NCBI RefSeq assembly: GCF_004337695.1
Contig: NZ_SJXJ01000028.1
Coordinates: 1-47,139 of the forward strand
Reading direction: 5' to 3'
From: Tenacibaculum sp. M341
Lineage (GTDB): Bacteria; Bacteroidota; Bacteroidia; Flavobacteriales; Flavobacteriaceae
Length of the DNA: 47,139 nucleotides
In this document: piece by piece, positions 17,223-27,600 of the stretch
Position numbering within the stretch: the first letter of the stretch is position 1
Layout: every line of letters begins with the position of its first letter
The notes under the pieces: generated by a model
What the model saw: only the letters and a program-made list of their open reading frames with translations
Told to the model about the DNA's origin: nothing
Databases searched by the model: none
Made by a program: the position numbers and the translations under genes

Positions 17223-19094
17223 ATGAAAAATAAACTATTACTAGTTGTATTTGCTATTTCTATATTAGCAAGTGCACAAAAACACACGTACGGAATTTAC
17301 TTTCCTGATGGGGACAGAGAAAGTAAATGCAATGCCTTTAATAAGGTTTTCAAACAAAAACCACAACAGGTTAGATTTGGAATTACTATTGAAGACGACA
17401 ATCTTTATTTTGAGGTAAACAACAAAAATTGGTACAAGGCTTTATTTAAAAATGAAGACGATGGAATTGCTGTAGATATTGTTGAAAGAGACAGATACTC
17501 TTGCGACAAAGAACTTACGCATTCACAGATTAGAGGTGTGCTACTACCTCCTATTTATGAAATGAATAAGCCTGGTAAACTTAAAGAGGTAAAGCGAAAT
17601 AAGTTTCGAGTTTTTATCAGAAAAATTCCTTCTAATTTAGTTGATAAGAATATCGAATTCAATCTACTTTTTTTACATAAAAAAACTTTTTGTAAGTATT
17701 TCACTATTTACAACTTAGAAAAATACCCAAGAGGTTTACTAGACATGGGAGTTTTCTTAGATACAATTACTTACAAAAACAGAAAAATAGCACCTAGAAA
17801 ACTGAACTCGGTGACTAGACATAAAAAACTAACGTTTTCGATTCCTTTTGAAAAAGATAAATCTGAATACAAACCAGAAGACATCAGACCTTTATACGAT
17901 TCTCTTCGATTAACAGACTATGATATTAAAAAGATTAATATTAAAGCATATGCCTCTGTTGAAGGAAGTTTTGAGCACAATGCTATGCTACAATTTAAGC
18001 GAGCTAAAAGTATTGCCGGATCATTACAATCATTTCAGCAACCAAGTATAAAAACTGACATTTCTACTTCAGAAAATTGGGTTGAATTCTTAAATGACAT
18101 CAAAAAAACAAAACATAAAAAGCTTACTAAGCTTAGTAAAAACAAAGTAAAAGCTAAATTAATTAATGAGTATGCTATTAGTTTAGAGCCTATTTTAAGA
18201 AAACATAGAAAAGCAGTTGTTGTACTTTCATTAGAGAAAAAAGATGAATATAAAAACACTCATGTAAACGAACTTATTACGCTTTTTAACAAAGCAATTA
18301 AACAAGAAAGTTTAACAAAAGCATGTAGTATTCAAAACTCTATTCTAGATAGAGTTAGCAGAAAGTTTTCTCTTAGTTTACTTCAGAAAATGAAGATACC
18401 AAAAACTAAAAAGTTTATTAATTTGCTTGCTAAAAACGCTATTTTCAAATACTTTATGGATGTTAGGCAAACACTACGTGTTGAAAAAAAGCTTTTAGAA
18501 TTAAAAAAACTAGATCCTAACAACAAGCACATCTTATATAATTTAACTGTTTTGAAGTTTATTATTTGGAAAAATAAAGCACGTCAAATTGATCGAAAAA
18601 AATTCAAATCACAGATTTTGAATCTAAAAAAAGTGGGTGTTTCTCAAGAATTAATCGACAAAATGATTGTGAATTATCACATTATTAAAGCAGAAGAAGA
18701 TATTCGTAAAAACAATATACAAGGAAGAAATAGCTCTGTTGAATTTGTAATGAACTCGTATAAAAAACTTCCTTTATCTGACTTTGATTATTTGAATTTA
18801 GCTCAGTTTTTAACTTACAATAGTAACATTTATGATGCTATTGATGCAGTTGAAGACAAAGTTTCAGAAGTTACTGTTGACGAAGATTTGCTATTTTATT
18901 ACTTAAACTTAACTATTACAAAAGAAGAACTAATTCATACAGATGCCTACAAAGCTATTCTTTTAAATGCAGTTAATATGAATAAAAAGCGCTTTTGCAA
19001 ACTTTACAATTCTGCATTAAATAAAGGTGTTACCTTTCAACTTTTAGAAGATGATAATTTAAGAGCAATGTACTGTGAGAGTTGTAGTAAATAA
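17223..19094 (+). CDS. Secreted protein with OmpA-like domain
   Basis: A 623-residue protein taken from the Met at 17223, five codons after a possible upstream ATG at 17208; this start gives a clean signal peptide (MKNKLLLVVFAISILASAQ). The middle (about 210-290) contains an OmpA/MotB-like pattern: FSIPFEKDKSEYKPEDI and IKAYASVEGSFEHN with a following RAKSI helix, suggesting peptidoglycan contact. The remainder is lysine-rich and helical, with no enzyme motif. It resembles conserved flavobacterial proteins of unknown role. Its 3' end faces the toxin-like operon, with a shared terminator between. Confidence 0.75.
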   Translation: MKNKLLLVVFAISILASAQKHTYGIYFPDGDRESKCNAFNKVFKQKPQQVRFGITIEDDNLYFEVNNKNWYKALFKNEDDGIAVDIVERDRYSCDKELTHSQIRGVLLPPIYEMNKPGKLKEVKRNKFRVFIRKIPSNLVDKNIEFNLLFLHKKTFCKYFTIYNLEKYPRGLLDMGVFLDTITYKNRKIAPRKLNSVTRHKKLTFSIPFEKDKSEYKPEDIRPLYDSLRLTDYDIKKINIKAYASVEGSFEHNAMLQFKRAKSIAGSLQSFQQPSIKTDISTSENWVEFLNDIKKTKHKKLTKLSKNKVKAKLINEYAISLEPILRKHRKAVVVLSLEKKDEYKNTHVNELITLFNKAIKQESLTKACSIQNSILDRVSRKFSLSLLQKMKIPKTKKFINLLAKNAIFKYFMDVRQTLRVEKKLLELKKLDPNNKHILYNLTVLKFIIWKNKARQIDRKKFKSQILNLKKVGVSQELIDKMIVNYHIIKAEEDIRKNNIQGRNSSVEFVMNSYKKLPLSDFDYLNLAQFLTYNSNIYDAIDAVEDKVSEVTVDEDLLFYYLNLTITKEELIHTDAYKAILLNAVNMNKKRFCKLYNSALNKGVTFQLLEDDNLRAMYCESCSK

Positions 19095-19124
19095 ACTACA
19101 CAATTTTTAAATAAACTATAATAG

Positions 19125-19171
19125 ATAAAGCTACAATGAATAGGAATACTCATGGTAGCTTTATTCTTTTT
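19125..19171. terminator. Terminator between convergent genes
   Basis: A 10-base perfect stem (19125-19134 with 19155-19164), with extra pairing inside, is followed by a T-rich tract on the plus strand. It lies between the OmpA-like gene and the end of the six-gene minus-strand operon and could end both, though the U tract on the minus side is weaker. Confidence 0.7.
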
Positions 19172-19212
19172 GTTAGTAGAGAGTTGAATTATATAATTAT
19201 TCTATTTTTAAA

Positions 19213-21609
19213 CTACTTTGGTGCATTATCATGATAATATTTTGCATACTTCATAGATAAATATGCCTTTATTTCTTTAATAGATTTACCATTTTCTAGC
19301 ATATCAAAAACCTTTGATATATACTTCTTTTTAAAACCTTTTAAAATCCCTTTATCATTTACAACATCTTGATAAGTAAGCCCTGTAAGTTGTTCTTGCA
19401 TCCAAACATGGGCATTGTATTTTTTTCTTCTAACTATTAAATCCTTTTCATCGCTTTCTAACACATAATTCCCTTTTTGCTTTTCAGCAGTAATTAAATT
19501 TAATAATCTAGTATAGTTATCTTTAATTCTATCATCTAACAAAACGGCATCTGCATACAATTCTTTTAAACTTTCAGCTGAAATCTTATGATAAATATCT
19601 GAAAAGTCCTTGTATTTATATAACAACTTTAAATAATCAATTGCAGCTTTTTTATACTTTTTATTACTGTTCTCTTCATTTTCTTTTAAGTTTAATCCTA
19701 GTAACTCTAAATCATTTTTTACCTGTTTCAAATATTTCACCCATTTAAAAGAAGGCTTCTCTATAAGCACCAATACTTCATCACTTATTTTTGTATGACT
19801 TCCCTGAAATATGTGTTCTTTATGTGAAAACTGAAATATCTTTCCCTTTTTTGTTTTTTCTCTTTTTTTGAAACGAATTTGAGGCTTTTTTAAGCCAAAA
19901 TTGTACCCATAACTTATAGTAACAGTAAGTTCATTTAATCTTTCTTGATTGGTTATATCTCTAAATAATTGAACTGCATTTAAATTTAAATTATGTTGTT
20001 TTTTAATAATTGTTCCTGCACTTGCCCTTAAATTAACAACTTGTGTTTGTACATTTCTATTTTCATTTTTATTAAATGCTATGCCTAAAGAAGTATTCAA
20101 TTTTTTCTTGAAAAAGAGTTTGCTAAAATTTGTAGATGCTCCCCATGCCTTACTATCATCTCTACCAATATCGCTGTAATTATAATTTAATGAAGAAGCT
20201 ATGGTAAACGCTTGTTTAAGAAATCCTAGTGTATAAGTAGCTGTACCGTTATGAAAATTATTTGCCTGCCCTACTCTAATAATTCCATTTTCTTCATTTG
20301 CTGAAGATGCCAAAGCATAATTCAAATTTACATTCTGTGTAGTGTTTTTCTTTTTTGGTAATGCCCAATTCAAACTTACATTTGCATTCTGAGAAAGTTG
20401 TCTATAATTTAAAGCCTCTTGATCTTCATCTGTTAAATCATTGTCATTAATATCATCAAATTGATTTAAACTTTGATTGGTAAAAGAGGTGAAATTCGAA
20501 TAAGATCCGCTTAACATAATTGTATTTGTTAACTGATACGTAGCATTAACACTTCCGACTGTTCTTCCCAAAGACTGTGTTTTTTGATTTTCTAAATTAT
20601 CTCTTTGATAACCTATATTAAAATCTAAACTCAATCTATTATTAAACAATGCTGTAGCCAAATTCATCGTTATGTTTTCAAAATCATTGTTAAAATAATA
20701 TGCTCCTAAAGTTTCGTAATTAGGATCTATTCTTTCATATCCCATTCCAAACTTTAATATTCCCATATTAGCATCAAATCCTAGTTTTAACGCATTGTAA
20801 AACTCGGTAGATGTTTTTTTATTAAATAACAGTCCAGCTATATTATAGGTTGAAACATCACTGTTATCTGCTCTAATATCTTGAGTAATGGCTGTAGAAG
20901 CATACTCTAACTTAATTCCGTATTTTCTTGCAATAGTTGTGGCTGCATTTAAACTGATCACCAAATTTTCTTTTGGCTTTATATTTCGTTCTTCAGAAAT
21001 TAACGGAATTGAATTTAAATCATCCTTTGCATAAAAACCAATAATTCCGAATTGATAACTCGGTTTTTCCCAAGCAATTTTTGCACCATACCCCACTCTT
21101 CGATAAGCAGGTAATGTTTGTTCATTACCATCGTCGGGTGTGGCTTTTAGTAGCCTACCATACATTGCACTAAACTTTATCGGTTTATTAGGCAATAGTT
21201 CTATACCTCCACCTGTAAATTGATGCCCACTCAATGTGTAAGGTGAAAAATTCATAGTTACATCTCCAATATGAGCTTGAATCCATTTATATTTTGGATG
21301 TAAGCTTAACCGGTTAAACTTAAAAGGTAATTGATAATTAAAGTTTTCACCTTGATTTGAATAACTGTAAGATATAGGCATACTAAAAGTCAGCCAACTC
21401 ATATTCAACGTTCCTTGTGCAAAATATGTAAATGGTATTCGTGCATTTCTAATATTCGAATTATAATACACCATATTCGCATTTATATTTCCACTTACTT
21501 TAAACTTTGTGGATTTAACAATATTATCTAGATCTAAATTCTGAGCGTTTAAAACACCAAACCACCAAAAAATAATTATTACCACATATATTTTTCTATC
21601 TCTCAACAT
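19213..21609 (-). CDS. Outer-membrane beta-barrel with helical C-terminal extension
   Basis: A 798-residue protein with a signal peptide (to about residue 22, VLNAQ). Residues about 35-600 are alternating amphipathic strands with aromatic ends, typical of an outer-membrane barrel. After the last strand (near TISYGYNFG) comes a charged, lysine-rich helical domain of about 190 residues ending YAKYYHDNAPK, unusual because barrels normally end on the final strand. There is no TonB-box or plug domain that I can see and no T9SS sorting domain. It is the last gene of the six-gene operon, 38 bases after the giant protein. A role as channel or anchor for the giant is plausible but inferred. Confidence 0.78.
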   Translation of the reverse strand: MLRDRKIYVVIIIFWWFGVLNAQNLDLDNIVKSTKFKVSGNINANMVYYNSNIRNARIPFTYFAQGTLNMSWLTFSMPISYSYSNQGENFNYQLPFKFNRLSLHPKYKWIQAHIGDVTMNFSPYTLSGHQFTGGGIELLPNKPIKFSAMYGRLLKATPDDGNEQTLPAYRRVGYGAKIAWEKPSYQFGIIGFYAKDDLNSIPLISEERNIKPKENLVISLNAATTIARKYGIKLEYASTAITQDIRADNSDVSTYNIAGLLFNKKTSTEFYNALKLGFDANMGILKFGMGYERIDPNYETLGAYYFNNDFENITMNLATALFNNRLSLDFNIGYQRDNLENQKTQSLGRTVGSVNATYQLTNTIMLSGSYSNFTSFTNQSLNQFDDINDNDLTDEDQEALNYRQLSQNANVSLNWALPKKKNTTQNVNLNYALASSANEENGIIRVGQANNFHNGTATYTLGFLKQAFTIASSLNYNYSDIGRDDSKAWGASTNFSKLFFKKKLNTSLGIAFNKNENRNVQTQVVNLRASAGTIIKKQHNLNLNAVQLFRDITNQERLNELTVTISYGYNFGLKKPQIRFKKREKTKKGKIFQFSHKEHIFQGSHTKISDEVLVLIEKPSFKWVKYLKQVKNDLELLGLNLKENEENSNKKYKKAAIDYLKLLYKYKDFSDIYHKISAESLKELYADAVLLDDRIKDNYTRLLNLITAEKQKGNYVLESDEKDLIVRRKKYNAHVWMQEQLTGLTYQDVVNDKGILKGFKKKYISKVFDMLENGKSIKEIKAYLSMKYAKYYHDNAPK

Positions 21610-21647
21610 ACAATCCTTAAAAAATTATAGAAATGCTATACCCGCTT

Positions 21648-24600
21648 TTAATCTTCTAGTGTTATGTATATTAACTCTCTATCATCATTGTCTTTTGTTA
21701 CCCTAAACTCGGTGACTTTAAACTTTTCACCGCTTAGAAATAACACTTCACTTTCTGAAACATTCGAAAAAGTAGGACCTAACAACGAAACATTTTCAAT
21801 ATCCACACCTTTATTACTTTGAATAGTAAATATTACTCTTACCTCATTTTCTGTTTTTTCTGAAAATAATCCTGCTACAAATCGATCTTTACTCGTAGAC
21901 AAATAGCCTAACTCTTCTACATTTGTTTTGTTTTCATATGCTGTTTTATATCTTTCAATTTTTGACTTTTCTGTGGTAATACCTCTATATGTTACTTCTT
22001 TATATTTAGGAAACTTTTCTAAACTCTTTTTCAATACATTATTAAAAATCTGTAAGTTTCCTTTTAAAGTTACATTCTCTCTTAGTGCTTTATTGAAACC
22101 TTCAACTGTGTACAATGAGCTTGTATAATGATACACAGCTGTCAATTCATCAAGAGTTACATTTGGATATAATTGTTTGAGCTTAACACTATTTTTAGTT
22201 ACTTCTTTCCATGAATTCATCATTAAATCAATATTGAACAACTTTAAAAAGTCAACATCCAATCGGTTGGGACTTTTAATTGAATTTAATAGCTTCCAAT
22301 TATCTACCAACAAAGGAGATTTAGCAATTGTTTCTAAAAGCACTTTAGGAGCTTTTTTAAAGTCTGTAATAAAATCGTTAATTGTTAACTCTTCAAATCC
22401 TGCTACTTTTTGAATAATTGTATTTAGCTGTACATTCGAGTCTAAACCTTCAAATACTTTTTCTAGTTCACTTTTTGCTTGATTATTTTTCGATCCTACG
22501 GTTTTTGATCTGGTATCGCTAAGTGTTATTAAAGTAAGCTTCTCCCCGTTCTCGTCTATTTTCTCTACATAATTTGTCACATAATATTCGGTATTACTTA
22601 TATGTAATATTTCAGATTCATTATATGTAGTTTTGAATGTAGGACCGTCAGCAGAAATATTTTCAATATCTACTCCTTTTGTACTTTCAATCGTAAACAG
22701 TACTTTTTGCCTATTCGATTCTGTCATTTTAGGAATAAAAGTTTTAGCTGTTGCTATACTTTTACTGGCAGAAGTATATGCTTCCTCTACTATTTTACTC
22801 TGATTTTCAAACGCTTTTTTATACGCTTCTAATCTTGATTCTCTTACCTGAGTACCTCTATATGTTGTATGCTTATATTTTTCTGGCAATCTTTCTAAAG
22901 ATTTTCTAAGTACATTATCAAAAACTTGTAAATCTTTAGTCATTTCTCTTCTCCCTCTTAAGGCGGCATTCAATTCTGAATATGCCATCACTGTATAGTT
23001 ATAAATAGCCGTAAATTCTTCTACTGACATATCAGGATACTTTCCTTTCAGAATCGCTATTTTCTCCTCTACTTGTTCTAAGAAGATTGGAATTGTATTT
23101 TGTTGAATAAATTCTAAGAAATCAAAATCTTTTCTGTTATTACTTCCTTTGTCTAATAAAAACTTCCAACTAATTAATAAATCAGATTTTTCAACAAATC
23201 TTTGTAAATCAGATTCACCAACTTTTTCAAAATCATTTATAAACTCCTTTATATAGTTGACATCTAAACGCTCCAATCGAGTTATAAAATCTGCTACTTT
23301 TTCAGGACTTCCTTGATTCAAATTTTGAAAACGAGATTTTAATTGATATAGAATAGCCCATTCATCTATCAAGGCTGTATTTTCTATAAACTCATTAATT
23401 CTATATGAATGATTATCAAGATTATTTATAAATTTTTTCGCTACCTCTTCATTATAGTTTTTACTTATTAAAGCAACCAAATCGCTTATTTGCTGAAAGT
23501 CTTCAATATCTTTAGTGTATAATCCTCTAGGGTTTGTGTCATAAAACACTTTCCATCCATTTATAATATTTAGATTATTTATGATGGCTGTATCTGCTTC
23601 ATCTGTTAAAAAAACATAGTTTAAAAAAGCATCTACATCTTCTTTAGAAAAATTTAATTGTTCTAATCGTTCTTTTACAACAGCATCAAACTCTCCAAAT
23701 ACCTGATTCAATTCATCCTGTTTACCTAAATGAATTGATTCTCCTTTTCCTGAATCTGTACTAGGTTTAATTTCATCAGTATCATTACGATTTCCTTTAT
23801 AATATTTTTTAAACGGAGTACTATGTACTACCGTTCCATCAGCATATAATTTTACTACCCCATCACTTGCATAAAATGGTCTTTTAACAATTTTTGATAG
23901 CTCTAAAGCTGCTTTATCTTTATTACATGATAATAATCTGATTTTCTGACTCTCGGGAATTGAATTCATCACATCTGCCAATAATTCTATTGGTATTACC
24001 GTATTCTTTCCTTCTACTCGTATTTCAAAACCTTTTTCACCATGATGAATAATAACATCTAAAAAGTCATCACCTGTATTAAAATTAATTCCAACTAAAT
24101 CAATATTATTAGGGTATGCACTTTTATTTTCTATAAGTACATTTTTAATTTTCACCCAAGTAGTTATTAATTCAGGCTTCTCTGCAAATTCTGCTAGTTT
24201 AGTTGTATTATTTTGAAACTCGTTTTTAAATGTTTCTTGCAAATGTTCAGGAACTAATATTTCTAAAGACCTTAAAATATCTTCATCTTTCTGAACAAAG
24301 TCAGAAAAATCTCTTTTCATTGATTCTTCAATGCTCTCTAAGAACCTAATTTTAGTTGCTGTATCTATCCATGAAGCTTCAGGCATCCATTCTCCTTTAT
24401 AAAATCCAGACCTTGTAGCTAAGAGCAGAGAAAAATAAATTCTTTCTATTTCATCTTCATCATATATAAAATCATCATAGGTATTATAATAAACAGGAAC
24501 ATAATTTTCATTTAACCTATTTCTCATTGCTTCTACCCTATGCATTCCATCTAATACAAGTTTAGTCCCATTTGGTAACTCAACAACATCAATAAAACCA

Positions 24601-27600
24601 CTATTTGCTACAACAAAACCTTCGTTTTGTATTTTTTCTACTACTTCTTCTACTCGGTTTTTAGTTACTGGGTGTATTACTGTCAATTCAGATGTTTTTA
24701 CATCTTTAACCTTTTCAGGGTATGGTGTTCCTTTAGGGTTTCTTACTATTTTAACATTTTTATAAATTCCTTCATTACTTCTAGGTTTTGTAAAAAAGAC
24801 ATCTACTCTTGTTTCGGTATCAACTCTAAACACTGGAGTTCCTGTATATCCATTTTGCTTTGCTAACTTTCCTGTAGGAGTTGCAAAAGCAGCTTCTTCT
24901 CTGGTTTTACCTTTTTTTATCTCTGATAAGTAAACCGATAAATTTGTAGAAACATCACTATGATTGATATTAGTAGCTCCCCATGTTTCTTCAATTTCTT
25001 TTGGATTGTATTTTTCTATTCCTCTTCTAAATATTTCTGTAGCTATTTGCTGTCTTTGAAGGTATTGTGGAAGATCTACAGTATGAATAAACATACCTTC
25101 CTTTGATAAAGCAAAGCCACCTATTTCTTGTGTTTTAAGATCATCTAATAAAATTACATATGCATGATCTTTGTTATCTATTTCTATTCGATCCCATAAT
25201 TGATTTTTCTTACCTTTTTCAGAATTCTTCCATCCATTATAACCTCCAATCTTTTTCAGAATTCTATGAATCTGTTGTAATTGTATCATTGGTAAATCAA
25301 ACTGCTTTTGAGGCACAATATCATGATACGCCTTTAAAGGTTCTAAAACATTAGTATTTACCAATATTTCATCTTGTACCAATCGATCTAAAGAAACTAT
25401 ATAATCAACAAAGGCAACTTCTTCATTAGAGGATAATTTAAATGTTTGAATTGTCTCTTTAATAGCATCAACATTTGCTTTACCTTCAAAAGCCTTGTAT
25501 AAAGCTGAAAAGTTACCAATCTTAAGTTCTAATGCTTTTGGAATCCAAGTATCTATAATTTCAGGATTCTCTAGCAATTCTTTTAACTTATTGTTTTTCC
25601 CTTTAAAGTCAATCACAAACTCTTTCAGTAATTTGTGCTGCTCTAACTTTTGAATAAAGTCATTGATTTTTTTATAATTCTCATATGCCGTCAATTCTTC
25701 AAACAACTTTCTAACATCAGTTCTTGAACTATAAAATGGCTTCGTAAAAAATAACTCAACAATATTCTCATCTTGTGTTAAAAAAACAGGAGTACCATCG
25801 TAGCCATTCAATTTTGCTATTTTTCCTGTTGGTGTAGCAAATGCAGCGGTTATTTTATCATTCGTTTCATTTAAGTTTTTCTGATACTCATACAAGCTTG
25901 TAGACATACCGTCAGCATACCCAAAACCTAACCACATTTCTTTAATCTCAATAGGGTCATGTTTTATCAATACACTTTGAAATAATTCCCCCATTATTCC
26001 TTGACGCTGTAAATAATTAGGAACATCAAAACTAAAGTTTACAATACGTAAATCTTCATTCAAATTAAAATTCCCAATTTTTACAGTCTCTCCATTTAAT
26101 AATACTGCACTAAAACTTTTATCTTCAATTACTACTCTATCCCATAGCTTATTTTCTTTTCCTTTAGCTGTATTTTTCCATTTTTTATAACCTCCTACAG
26201 CTTCTAAAACCGTTGATACACTTTGTAAGTTTTCTTTATTGATTTGAAAAGGTTTTCCTCCAAAAACGTCATCATAAACTTTCCATGATGCTACTAACAA
26301 AGGATTATTACCAACAACTTCAACCGTTTCTTTTCTCAAAGAGCCAAAATCATCTACAAATGCAGCTAATGTTTCATCTGAAAAATTTAATTCATTAATT
26401 TTCCCCTGAACTAGTTCAGCATTTTCTTTAAAAATCTTTTGAAGCTGTTCATCAATTCCTGTCTCTTTTCCTAAAACAATTGGTGTACCTGGTCTTGGTT
26501 CAAAGTTCGGTGGAATTTCATCTACATCACTACGAGCACCTCTATGGTATTTTTGGAAAGGAGTTACATGTATAACTTCTCCATCTGAATACAGTTTAAC
26601 TTTTCCATCATTAGCATAAAATGGTTTTTTAGTAAGTTTTGATAGCGAAATTGCAGCTTCCTCTGTACTACAAGAAAGTAATCTTACTTTAAATTCAGAC
26701 GATGTAGCGTCTATTGCTTTTGCTAACTTTTCTATTGTTACAACTTCATCTGCTCCTTCAACCCTAGATATAAACTTACCGTTTTCAAAATGAATAATAA
26801 CATCTATGTAAGTATCACCTGTATCAAAATTAAATCCAGTAAAATCAATATTCTTCGGAAAAGCATCTGAATTTGCATCCAATGTTCGTTGCATATCTAC
26901 CCAAGCATCAACTAAATTAGGATTACTGTTAAATTCATTAATTCTTTTAATATCTCCAGATAGTTCTTTCTGAAAAACTGTTCTTAATTTTTCATTAAAA
27001 ATCAATCCTTTTAAAGAAGCTAACTTTCCTTCAGAAGATCCTGCTAAATCAGGAAACTCTTTTTTCATAAAATCATCAACTTCACTCAACGCCTCATTTC
27101 TTCCATTAGATTCCCATGGTATATTTGGCATCCAATCGCCTGAATAATATCCTGTTCTTTTACCAATATGAAGTGTTATAAAAATATTATCAATACTATT
27201 TCTATTCATACCTGCTTCAAAAGCCTTGAAAACTTCATCATAGGTATAATAAGATACTGGAATATGAGTTTCTTCTAATTTTTGCATCGCTGCTACTCTA
27301 TGCATTCCATCTATCACTACTTTGGTTCCATCTGGTAATTCTACAACTCTTACAGGTGAACTATGCGCTCCATCATTACCTCTTATATGAAATCCTTCAG
27401 CTTTAATTTTTTCCATAACCGAATTAACTCCGTTAGGTTGCGTTTTTCTTGGCACTGGGTGTAACGTAGTCAACGTTGAAATTTCTACATCTCTATATGA
27501 ATCAGGATAAGGGCTACCTACAATTTCTATATTTTTATATACTGAATTGTTAGATACATCTAAACTCTTAAGTTTCTCTACCGCTTTTTGAGCTTTATCT

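Noticed and set aside
16628-17287. Minus-strand frames antisense to manC and the OmpA-like gene start
   Set aside because: They overlap well-supported genes and show no family features.
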